Origin: Vibrio fujianensis
Lineage (GTDB): Bacteria > Pseudomonadota > Gammaproteobacteria > Enterobacterales > Vibrionaceae
Length of the DNA: 45,634 bases
Assembly (NCBI RefSeq): GCF_002749895.1
Contig: NZ_NBUS01000043.1
Coordinates: 76,130 to 121,763, forward strand
Direction: 5' to 3'
Each line of letters begins with the position of its first letter. Position 1 is the first letter of the stretch. The translations under genes and the position numbers were made by a program. Positions 35,102 to 43,021 of this stretch are shown one piece after another. The notes below the pieces were generated by a model, which had not been told where the DNA came from, ran no database searches, and saw only the letters and a list, made by a program, of their open reading frames with translations.

Positions 35102-37903
35102 ATGCGACAATTATTGATTGTTATTACAACGTGCTTATTTTTTTTGGGGTGTCAACAAGCACCTCAACCAATCGATACTCCTTTAAAAGAACGTAGTGAT
35201 CTTATTCGAGGTCAGCTACCAAATGGCTTGCAATACATTCTGGTTAAAAATGCACGACCAGAAAATAGAGTGTCGCTACAGCTGGTCGTTCATGCCGGAT
35301 CATTAGATGAAGAGGATGATCAAAAAGGCATCGCTCATTTAGTTGAACATATGGCATTTAATGGCACACAACATTATCCCGCCAATACGCTGATAGAACA
35401 TCAAGAAAAACTAGGCATGGTCTTTGGGCGAGATGTTAATGCCATGACCGAATATTACACCACATCTTATTTTCTTCATCTTCCGGATAATACCGAATCA
35501 ATGATGAATGAAGGTTTCCACATGTTGGCACAACAAGCGAGTGCATTGGTGTTTGATCCTGATGAACTGGAGAAAGAACGCCCTGTTGTGGTGGAAGAGT
35601 GGCGCAGTGGCCTATCCATGATGTCACGTTTAGGTAAAGCGAATCGACAAATTTTACTTAACCACAGCCGATTTGGTGATCGTGAACCGATTGGCGATAT
35701 GGATCTTGTACGACATGTCGATGCCAGTCGAATTAAAGCATTTTGGCAGGATTGGTATCATCCCAATAACATGACTTTAATTGTCGTGGGAGCGACAGAA
35801 CAGGCTCAAGTCGAGGCCATGCTGGCTCGTCACTTTGCTAAATTGGCCCCACAAACACTACCTAAACGGCCTGATCTTCGTGTGCCATTAGATAACCAAC
35901 TAAAACTTGAGACTATCACCGACAGTGAAATTACCACGGAAGTGTTATCACTCAACTTTAGGCAACAAGCCAAAGAACCTCGGACAGAAAGTGAGTTACG
36001 TGCACAATTACTGAATGAATTAACGATGCAGGCGCTTAATAAACGCCTGAGTGAGCAGTATCAAATCGAGAGCCAACATATCAGTAAAATGATGGCTATG
36101 GCTCGCCCACTCGCCACCGGATATCGTAATAACCGTCTGATGGCCCTGTTGACTACCGATGACTACCAGTCCAGCGTGCAAGAAATGTTTGGTCAATTAA
36201 GCCGTTTTGCCGAACATGGGATCAGTCAAAGTGATTTAGATACGGTGCGTTATAGTTTGATTAGCCGCTATCAACAAATGGCAGACTCGTTACGCGATAC
36301 GACGAATCGACGCGTGATGATGTCAGTGTTTAATCGTCTTCGAACGCAATCACCTTTAGTAGATAATCATCAATACGCTGAGCAGGTTGAGTTATTGGCT
36401 AACAGCATTCTTGTCTCTGAAATTAATCAGCATTTAGCGCAAATGGTACACACTCAACAGCCGATTGTGATTGCTCAAATTCATCCGGATAGTTTAGATA
36501 AACTGCCTTCAGAACAGCGCTTAAATCAAGCTTGGACAGTTGCCAAAGCGAATCCACCAGCAGCAACAGAAGTCGTGACTGTCCGGTCGCAATTGATGGC
36601 TTCTCCGCCTAAGCCTGCGAAAATCATCTCACACCGAGAAGAGAGCGGCGTTCACGTGTGGGAACTCGACAATGGCAGCCAAGTATGGTTTGAAGCAAGC
36701 GAAGAAACCGCGAACCAGTTGCTCATCGAATATCGAGGTTGGGGAGGAACGGCGCATCTACCCAATGCATTACGTCGTCCTGCCATGCAACTGCGCCAAA
36801 TGGGCCGGTTCGGCTATGCCGGATTAAACAGTCAACAGTTGAAGATGCTTAATGCTCCTTACGCAAATAAAATCATGACATTTGTTAACCAAGACAGTCA
36901 TGGATTTATCGGCTCTTCTGATGTGAACTCATTAGAGAATTGGCTACAAAATATTCATCTGCAAATCACACAACCACAGGTTGATGAAGCGTTGTGGCAA
37001 TCGAGCAAATTATTGATTGAACGAGGTATCGAAAACCGTTTAACCAGTGCTCACGGGCAATTTAATTCAGCGATTGATGCGATTCGTTATCAACATAACC
37101 CTGAATTACAAGCATTGAGTCTGGATGAATTGCACCAAATCAGTACCGATGATCTTTTAACCGCTTGGCAGCAGTTGTTTGCCAGTGCTGCAGGTCATCA
37201 ACTGGTGATAGTTGGTAACGCAGAACCAGAACAAGTCATTGAACTGGCTAGGCGTTATATCGGTTCGTTACCCTCTTCAACACGTCGTTACTTTCCAGTT
37301 CCATTACCACCATTGGCGGAGGGGCGTCATCAAATCAGGATTGCCGCTGGTGAAGAGCCAATGGCTGTCACGAGTTTATTGTTCAATCAGCCGATGAAAT
37401 ACCGTCTTGAGCAAGCCGATCAAGCCTATTTATTAAGTCGTATCATCAGTAATCGTCTCCGAGAGTCGTTACGCGAAGATGCGGGAGGGGTTTATTCGGT
37501 ACGTTTTGCCATTCGATTTGATCGTCATCGAAATCAAGCTTTTGGCATGATTAGTTATAGCCATGAACCTCAACGAAGTCAGGAGTTAAAAGATCAAGTT
37601 TTGGCAGAGATTGAAAGCCTAAAAACGCACGGCGTGACCAAGCAAGAGCTTCAGCGAGTGATCCATCAAACCAAACAAGCCTTGGTTGCTGATAATTTAA
37701 GTGATCGACAACGGATTGCTTATCTTAAGTCGGCAGCTCGTTACGGGGAGAGTTTAACCGCAGTAGAAGACTATTTATCTTGGATTGATGGTGTGGAGCC
37801 GGAGAGCTTAACGGCTTTAGCTCAAACGATATTTTCTACCTCAAACTGGATCGATGCCTTGTTAGTGCCTGCTAATGATAGCGATATTGAATCATCGATT
37901 TAG
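35102..37903 (+). CDS. pqqL: M16 zinc protease lipoprotein, PqqL/FusC-like
   Basis: A 933-residue M16 metallopeptidase (E. coli PqqL has 931). The N-terminus MRQLLIVITTCLFFLGC looks like a lipoprotein signal with Cys17 as the lipidated residue. The inverted zinc motif is H79-LVE-H83 in GIAHLVEHMAFNGT, with the third ligand expected in the following ELEKERPVVVEEW helix. Second-half M16 domains (about 480-920) lack a zinc site, as is normal, and contain the LREDAGGVYSVR block. In the Fus system FusC cleaves imported ferredoxin in the periplasm to release iron; PqqL is its E. coli relative. The only Shine-Dalgarno match is upstream of a hairpin. Confidence 0.88.
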   Translation: MRQLLIVITTCLFFLGCQQAPQPIDTPLKERSDLIRGQLPNGLQYILVKNARPENRVSLQLVVHAGSLDEEDDQKGIAHLVEHMAFNGTQHYPANTLIEHQEKLGMVFGRDVNAMTEYYTTSYFLHLPDNTESMMNEGFHMLAQQASALVFDPDELEKERPVVVEEWRSGLSMMSRLGKANRQILLNHSRFGDREPIGDMDLVRHVDASRIKAFWQDWYHPNNMTLIVVGATEQAQVEAMLARHFAKLAPQTLPKRPDLRVPLDNQLKLETITDSEITTEVLSLNFRQQAKEPRTESELRAQLLNELTMQALNKRLSEQYQIESQHISKMMAMARPLATGYRNNRLMALLTTDDYQSSVQEMFGQLSRFAEHGISQSDLDTVRYSLISRYQQMADSLRDTTNRRVMMSVFNRLRTQSPLVDNHQYAEQVELLANSILVSEINQHLAQMVHTQQPIVIAQIHPDSLDKLPSEQRLNQAWTVAKANPPAATEVVTVRSQLMASPPKPAKIISHREESGVHVWELDNGSQVWFEASEETANQLLIEYRGWGGTAHLPNALRRPAMQLRQMGRFGYAGLNSQQLKMLNAPYANKIMTFVNQDSHGFIGSSDVNSLENWLQNIHLQITQPQVDEALWQSSKLLIERGIENRLTSAHGQFNSAIDAIRYQHNPELQALSLDELHQISTDDLLTAWQQLFASAAGHQLVIVGNAEPEQVIELARRYIGSLPSSTRRYFPVPLPPLAEGRHQIRIAAGEEPMAVTSLLFNQPMKYRLEQADQAYLLSRIISNRLRESLREDAGGVYSVRFAIRFDRHRNQAFGMISYSHEPQRSQELKDQVLAEIESLKTHGVTKQELQRVIHQTKQALVADNLSDRQRIAYLKSAARYGESLTAVEDYLSWIDGVEPESLTALAQTIFSTSNWIDALLVPANDSDIESSI

Positions 37904-37912
37904 CCATTCGGT

Positions 37913-37939
37913 CGAGCGCTCGCTGTTGGCCAGCGCTCG
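37913..37939 (+). other. Hairpin between protease and ABC transporter genes
   Basis: CGAGCGCT (37913-37920) pairs with AGCGCTCG (37932-37939) around an 11-nt loop. No T-run follows. The transporter ribosome site TGGTGA lies ten bases further on. Confidence 0.65.
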
Positions 37940-37956
37940 TTAATTCTGGTGAATTT

Positions 37957-39684
37957 ATGCTAATTTTTAAACAGTTTTTAATGATTGCAAAACCGTATTG
38001 GTTGAGCCGAGCCAGTGTACTTAGCTGGCTACTTTTTCTGATCACGATCGCTTTATCTTTGCTGTTGGTTCAGGTGATGGTACAGCTCAATAGCTGGAAT
38101 AAAGCATTTTTTGACGCTTTAGCAGCCTTGGATGGGCCACTTATTTATGATCTATTGTTGAAGTTTATCGGCATTGTTGCCTTAGTCGTTGTGATGACAG
38201 TATACGCTAAATGGCTGCAACAATGGGTAGAGCTGCGTTGGCGAACTTGGTTAACGGAACGGTTTGTCAGTCGTTGGCTCAGCCAACAAAATATTTACCA
38301 CCTTACCCTAAGGGATGAACCCGATAATCCAGATCAACGCATCGCAGAAGATATCAAATTATTAACGACTGACACGCTTTCTTTAATCATTGGATTGGTT
38401 AAAAGCGTGGCGACCTTGAGTGCTTTTAGCGTTATTTTATGGCGTTTATCGGGCGACTTTCTCTTACCGTTATTTGATGGTGTGCAACTATCAGGGTATT
38501 TATTATGGTTAGCCTTACTTTATTCTGTGATTGGTGCGGGAGTGACCCATTTTTTTGGGCATAAGTTACATCGTCTGTTCTATCAACAACAAAAACGAGA
38601 AGCCAATTTTCGTGCTAATTTATTGCGTAGTCGAGACAGTGCTGAACAAATCGCACTAATGAAAGGACAGCAGCGAGAAAAAGCCCAGCTTGATTCACGA
38701 TTCAGCGACATTGCACTCAACTGGAAAGCATTAATGGCGCGTGAAAAGAAACTCGGATTAGTGGTGAATACTTACCATCAAATAGCGGCAATGGTACCTT
38801 ATTTTGCGGCTATACCGGCATTGATGGCAAATGTGATTACTGTCGGTGGGCTCTTTCAGGTAAAAATGGCTTTCATGAAGGTTTATGCCTCTTTGAGTTG
38901 GTTTATTTTTCGTTATGATGATCTCACGCGTTGGAGTGCGACGGTGACTCGCTTAGGGCAGTTTGTTGAAGCGATGGAGCGATGTGAACATTTAGCCACT
39001 GATGCTTCCCGGCCTGCATTGCATCAACAGCCAGGTCAAGGTATTCGTTGCCAAGCACTTTCGATCTTACGCCCTGACGGCTCAGCGCTGCTTTCTGAGT
39101 TAGATTTACAACTGGCGGCGGGGGAATCAATGATGATCCAAGGGCCGAGTGGGTTAGGTAAATCGACACTGTTACGCACCTTAGCGGGAATATGGCCATT
39201 TTACCAAGGAGAATACCAAGTTCAGCCAGCAGGCGTATTGCTCTTGCCACAAAAACCGTACTTACCCACTTCAACCTTGAGAAGCTGTTTAAGTTATCCA
39301 CATCCAGAGTTAGCGGATAATCAGCCTTATATAAAGGCATTAGAAGCCGTTGGGTTGGAATTTTTATCATCAAAATTAGATGAAGAAGCAGAGTGGCAAG
39401 CACGATTGTCTGGGGGCGAGCAACAAAAATTAGCCTTAGCGCGAGCCTTTGTGGTGCAGCCAGAAACGTTGATTTTAGATGAAGCAACCAGCAATTTGGA
39501 TGAGCCAACCGCTTATTTACTGATTAAAAAGTTACGTGACACGTTACCCAATAGCGTCATTCTGATGGTCAGCCATCAGCGCCATTTAGCCCCTCTTTTT
39601 CAGAAGACCCTCGATTTAACCCCTCAGTTTGAAGAGCCGGTTAGGCCAACAAGGCAAACCGTGGACACCCCTGTATTCGCTTGA
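37957..39684 (+). CDS. yddA: ABC transporter, YddA/FusD-like (SbmA-type membrane domain)
   Basis: A 575-residue half transporter with an N-terminal membrane domain (helices at about 14-36, 62-86, 140-165, 182-203 and 275-300) of the SbmA/BacA and ABCD type, and a C-terminal ATPase. Walker A is G396-PSGLGKST, the signature is LSGGE at 484-488, and Walker B is LILDE with D508 and E509. E. coli YddA (561 residues) is in an operon with YddB and PqqL; FusD is the Pectobacterium relative and is thought to handle the products of ferredoxin cleavage. Family members with the SbmA fold import peptides, so uptake of peptides or liberated cofactor is the best inference. A strong terminator closes the operon. 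Confidence 0.87.
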   Translation: MLIFKQFLMIAKPYWLSRASVLSWLLFLITIALSLLLVQVMVQLNSWNKAFFDALAALDGPLIYDLLLKFIGIVALVVVMTVYAKWLQQWVELRWRTWLTERFVSRWLSQQNIYHLTLRDEPDNPDQRIAEDIKLLTTDTLSLIIGLVKSVATLSAFSVILWRLSGDFLLPLFDGVQLSGYLLWLALLYSVIGAGVTHFFGHKLHRLFYQQQKREANFRANLLRSRDSAEQIALMKGQQREKAQLDSRFSDIALNWKALMAREKKLGLVVNTYHQIAAMVPYFAAIPALMANVITVGGLFQVKMAFMKVYASLSWFIFRYDDLTRWSATVTRLGQFVEAMERCEHLATDASRPALHQQPGQGIRCQALSILRPDGSALLSELDLQLAAGESMMIQGPSGLGKSTLLRTLAGIWPFYQGEYQVQPAGVLLLPQKPYLPTSTLRSCLSYPHPELADNQPYIKALEAVGLEFLSSKLDEEAEWQARLSGGEQQKLALARAFVVQPETLILDEATSNLDEPTAYLLIKKLRDTLPNSVILMVSHQRHLAPLFQKTLDLTPQFEEPVRPTRQTVDTPVFA

Positions 39685-39751
39685 TTGAACGAGGTGATGA
39701 TAATTAACAATTACACACATTAATGACACGGATTGATGCTGTGGCTCTGAT

Positions 39752-39788
39752 GGGCTTAACGACAGATGATGTCGTTAAGCCCTATTTT
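39752..39788 (+). terminator. Strong terminator closing the receptor-protease-ABC operon
   Basis: A perfect 12-bp stem, GGGCTTAACGAC (39752-39763) and GTCGTTAAGCCC (39771-39782), is followed by TATTTTT. Confidence 0.9.
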
Positions 39789-39897
39789 TAACATCAGATC
39801 CATCAATCTGCATCACCCAATTTGCTAAATCTGGTAGAGCCATCGAGAGCGCTTTGAGCTGTAAACGTCAGTGAGTTCCATTTTTGTATGTCGGCAG

Positions 39898-39927
39898 TTG
39901 CACTCTTTTTCGAACGTTTGTTATAGA
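39898..39927 (+). promoter_or_regulatory. Candidate promoter of the 356-residue membrane protein gene
   Basis: TTGCAC (39898-39903) and TATAGA (39922-39927) are separated by 18 bp, 90 bp before the start codon. Confidence 0.45.
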
Positions 39928-40016
39928 ATGAGCACGTTGCGCATCGTCAGTTATGCCGATTAAATTCATCCTAGCGTGAATGCGTGACGTTAATTAAATG
40001 TTCAACGAGGATGATC

Positions 40017-41087
40017 ATGAATAAAACAATATTCGAACGTGCAGTACTCGATCGTTTGTTAGTCGAGAAGAATTTTTCCTTGTTGATCGATGCCGATCAG
40101 CATGACTTGGATCTGCCCAATGAAGAGGATTGGCAGCGTCGCCTCGAGCAAAGTGAACCGGATAGCTGGGAGGCGAATTTTTTGGCCTATCTTCATGAGC
40201 GAGACCAGCATCTTGAAAGTCTTCCTATTGTGGGTGGCGAGTTAACGCAGTCAGTGATTCAGCGTGGGGAAGCGATCATTTGGTCACCGGATAAAATCGC
40301 TATTCCAGCATTGCGAGAACTACAGCAATACGCTAAACGTATATTGGTCAAAATTGACGGATTAAACACCCAAATTATACTAATCACCGACGCGAATTAT
40401 CCACGGCCCAATAAAGCATTACTGATCCAGTATGCGAACGCCGTAAGACAAAAAGTCGTCGCAAGTTTTGAGTTAGGTAAAAACAACTTGCACAGTGTGA
40501 GCATCACCGTACTTATGCTCGGTGAAATCGATAATGATGTGCGCCATTTTGCTAAACAAAACACTAAGCGTATGGGTATGGATAGGAATTTCATTCATTA
40601 CGTCTGCGTTGACGCTCTGCATGAGCATATCTGGACTCCGACTCCTATTCGAAGTGGCAGTATAAAGCAGGTTATTAAAGCGACATTTTCTTCACTCGAT
40701 CATCGCTTAGAAACATTATTTAATCACTATAATGCTGTGACGGTGAGTTGGCCAAGAATCGTATTGTCCGGTCTTGGTGCATTTATTATCACTACTGCGA
40801 TGAATGTCATGGTGGCGAGTTTCGATATTGGATTTCTCTCGATGTTGAGCCGCATTTTAGTTCCGACATTGGTGTTCGTTATTGCTTTTGCTACGATGAA
40901 GAATCGCACTCAAGCTTACAAGCAGATTATGTTTTCCTTGTTAATCTACCTCACTTTGTTGCTTGCAATGCTGTTCTATTTCAGTCCACCTGGCAATTTT
41001 GGCGAATGGTTAAATTTGGCACAGTTGCTATTCTTGACCAGTATGCCAGCGTTAATCATCGGGCGGGTGTTGGAGATCACTCGCTAA
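40017..41087 (+). CDS. Unrecognised membrane protein with soluble N-terminal domain
   Basis: I do not recognise this protein. The ATG at 40017 is preferred (356 residues) because CGAGGA lies about seven bases upstream; earlier GTG (39984) and ATG (40011) starts are in frame. Residues 1 to about 240 are soluble and mixed alpha/beta, with GELTQSVIQRGEAIIWSPDKIAIPALRELQQYAKRI and a basic HFAKQNTKRMGMDRN stretch. Residues 243 to 356 contain about four membrane helices (VLSGLGAFIITTAMNVMVA, FLSMLSRILVPTLVFVIAFA, IMFSLLIYLTLLLAMLFYF, LAQLLFLTSMPALIIGRVL). No signal peptide or catalytic motif is evident. It is a single-gene unit with its own promoter. Confidence 0.8.
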   Translation: MNKTIFERAVLDRLLVEKNFSLLIDADQHDLDLPNEEDWQRRLEQSEPDSWEANFLAYLHERDQHLESLPIVGGELTQSVIQRGEAIIWSPDKIAIPALRELQQYAKRILVKIDGLNTQIILITDANYPRPNKALLIQYANAVRQKVVASFELGKNNLHSVSITVLMLGEIDNDVRHFAKQNTKRMGMDRNFIHYVCVDALHEHIWTPTPIRSGSIKQVIKATFSSLDHRLETLFNHYNAVTVSWPRIVLSGLGAFIITTAMNVMVASFDIGFLSMLSRILVPTLVFVIAFATMKNRTQAYKQIMFSLLIYLTLLLAMLFYFSPPGNFGEWLNLAQLLFLTSMPALIIGRVLEITR

Positions 41088-41095
41088 GAGGGTCA

Positions 41096-41139
41096 TATAC
41101 CGTCGCAACAGTGCTGCAACGCCAAGTTGTTTCGGTATA
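41096..41139. repeat. ERIC-like remnant (two ends joined)
   Basis: A 44-bp element from TATACCG to CGGTATA containing GCAACGCCAAGTTGTTTCGG, similar to the short copy at 42739-42778. It lies between the membrane protein gene and the convergent Sel1-repeat gene. Confidence 0.5.
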
Positions 41140-41183
41140 TATGCCGGTTTTCTAGTCTAACAGCGAAGTTAGAGACAGCTTAC

Positions 41184-42599
41184 TTAGAAACAGTTTACAT
41201 AGTTACGCGCAATACACTGATTGGCTAACGTTTTTGCCTGGTTTAATTGTGATGGAGTTAAAACCGTATCAGGAATTATTAAGTGGTTGAACCGATCTAA
41301 TCCAGACGAACCCTGATGTGACCGATGATGGTCAGAAACGAGCTGCAACATTTTTCCCGTAACCCAATTTTTTTCGACGTTTTCGCCCCGAGCATAATGG
41401 AACGACAGATTCCACATTGCGGGGCCAAAGCCTTGTTGGGCGGCTTTGGTGTACCACTCGAATGATAGCTCTGGATCACTGGAAGTATAATGCAAACCGA
41501 GTAGATTTTGAGCCGGTGCATAACCTTGAAGTGCCGATTTTTCATACCACGTAAAAGGCTGAAAGATATCTGGCACGGTTTGGCCATTACGGGTTCGTTG
41601 TCGAAAGGTTTTGTTAAGTTGCTGGCCATAATAGAATTGATTTTCCGCGTCTCCTTGCTCAGCAAGTAGCTGCACTAGATAATTTTTAGCTGTCTGATGC
41701 CCCAAACGCGTACCTTCTCGCAGATGAAATTCCGCTTGTTTGATGTCTTTATCGATACCGACTCCATTAAAATAGATAAAGCCAAGTTTTGCATGTGCGG
41801 ACGCAAATTGTTGTTCCGCTGACCTTTGGTAGTAGTTTATCGCCTCTTGTATTTGTCCCGACTGCTCAGCGTAAGACCCAAGAACGAACTCCGCATGGGC
41901 ATGTTTTTGCTGCGCTGCTTTTTGCATCCATTCCAAGGCGTTGTCGTGATTTTTCCCGACCCCCTTGCCTTCAAAGTACAACCGCCCAAGCTGATATTGT
42001 GCATCGGCATTGCCCGCTTCGGCCGGTTGTCGATAGAGATCAGCCAGTTTGTCACCCTTTTGAACTAGGTTAGGATTCGCTTCTAGCAAACGTGCCAGTT
42101 CATAACGTGCATCGTTATTGTCTTGCTCAATGGCTTGTCGAAATAGTTGTTCCGCGGCTTCAACATCAACCCATACAATCCAATCTTCTGTATATAGGCC
42201 ATTGACATACCAGCGCCCCAATTCTGTTTGTGCTGCGCTACTGCCACCATTCGCTGCCTTTTTGAGCCATTGTAAGGCCTGCTTAGCGTCCGCCACCATC
42301 TGAGTAGACTCATACTCGCGTTGGAATTGTCGTGCTATCTGATATTGTGCTTGCGGATCTCCCTGCTGTGCAGCCTGATGAAACCAGTCCAATGCTTTGG
42401 TTGGATCGGCTTCAACGCTTTGTCCCTCAAGCAACATGAGACCTAGTTGATATTGCGCGTTGCGATCGCCTTGTTCTGCGTGACTTTTGACTTGCTGATA
42501 GTCTAAAGGCGTCTCCTCTGAGGGAGCGCGCTGTAAGTCAATAAGAAAAAAGAGACTAAATACGATGGCAATAAGAGGTAAAATTCGTGTTCGCATCAT
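41184..42599 (-). CDS. Membrane-anchored Sel1-repeat protein
   Basis: A 471-residue protein made almost wholly of Sel1-like (TPR-related) repeats, usually protein-interaction scaffolds. Residues about 5-22 (ILPLIAIVFSLFFLIDL) form a signal anchor or uncleaved signal, placing the repeats in the periplasm. About ten repeats are visible, with typical units such as AQYQLGRLYFEGKGVGKNHDNALEWMQKAAQQ and AHAKLGFIYFNGVGIDKDIKQAEFHLREGTRLG; some are degenerate (around 300-360). Two cysteines near the C-terminus (QCIARNYVNCF) could form a disulfide. Two adjacent ATGs start the gene and no strong ribosome site is seen. The partner is unknown. Confidence 0.85.
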   Translation of the reverse strand: MMRTRILPLIAIVFSLFFLIDLQRAPSEETPLDYQQVKSHAEQGDRNAQYQLGLMLLEGQSVEADPTKALDWFHQAAQQGDPQAQYQIARQFQREYESTQMVADAKQALQWLKKAANGGSSAAQTELGRWYVNGLYTEDWIVWVDVEAAEQLFRQAIEQDNNDARYELARLLEANPNLVQKGDKLADLYRQPAEAGNADAQYQLGRLYFEGKGVGKNHDNALEWMQKAAQQKHAHAEFVLGSYAEQSGQIQEAINYYQRSAEQQFASAHAKLGFIYFNGVGIDKDIKQAEFHLREGTRLGHQTAKNYLVQLLAEQGDAENQFYYGQQLNKTFRQRTRNGQTVPDIFQPFTWYEKSALQGYAPAQNLLGLHYTSSDPELSFEWYTKAAQQGFGPAMWNLSFHYARGENVEKNWVTGKMLQLVSDHHRSHQGSSGLDRFNHLIIPDTVLTPSQLNQAKTLANQCIARNYVNCF

Positions 42600-42738
42600 A
42601 ATATTTAAAATAAGAGGTTATCATTTGGATGCTATCTAAGTTAAATAGGTATGACAAGATCATTAGATGTTTGCCATTATTTTAGCTCATTGGTTTTCCA
42701 TGCAAACAGGAACACTCCTCTTGATGAGCGGTACGGTT

Positions 42739-42778
42739 TATACCCTTCCTACCTGTAACGCCAAGTTGTTTGGGTATA
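42739..42778. repeat. ERIC-like repeat, short form
   Basis: A 40-bp element from TATACCCTTCCTACCTG to CCAAGTTGTTTGGGTATA: the two ends of the repeat joined without the middle. It is only 6 bp from the full-length copy. Confidence 0.65.
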
Positions 42779-42784
42779 TAGGGA

Positions 42785-42912
42785 TATACCCTTCCTACTT
42801 GAAGCTGCAGGGGTGTTGGCTACGTTCTTTCATCCCAATCACATAGCCAGTCTATGCTCATGGGGATTCACTCACTTGCCGCCTACCTGCAACTCCAAGT
42901 TGTTTGGGTATA
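42785..42912. repeat. ERIC-like repeat, full length (128 bp)
   Basis: It runs from TATACCCTTCCTACTTGAAG to CTCCAAGTTGTTTGGGTATA with inverted ends TATACCC/GGGTATA. Internal blocks GTTGGCTACGTTCTTTCATCC and GGGGATTCACTCAC resemble the ERIC (intergenic repeat unit) core, and the length is close to the 127 bp of ERIC. Other copies in the window are at 16329, 23258, 25409, 41096 and 42739. Confidence 0.7.
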
Positions 42913-43021
42913 GATAAAAATTAGGTTGAATGGTTAAGTTAATGATAAATTAGCGACAACAGCCAAGCTGTTTGGGTACAGATCGTCAATTGCCATGAGT
43001 ATCATGAGATAAAGTGAATCG

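Larger units (their letters stand above)
39685..40016. other. Intergenic region before the unrecognised membrane protein gene
   Basis: No gene is seen in these 332 bp. They hold the operon terminator and a candidate promoter at 39898-39927; the rest is unremarkable. Confidence 0.6.
42600..43021. other. Intergenic region with tandem ERIC-like repeats
   Basis: No gene in these 422 bp between divergent Sel1 and GGDEF genes. Two ERIC-like copies and a third end fragment (42961-42979, AGCCAAGCTGTTTGGGTAC) fill the right half; the left part is AT-rich and presumably holds the Sel1 gene promoter. Confidence 0.7.

Noticed and set aside
38924-39508. A 194-codon minus-strand frame inside the ABC transporter gene
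   Set aside because: It lies wholly opposite the ATPase domain with its intact Walker and signature motifs; its translation has no recognisable family features.
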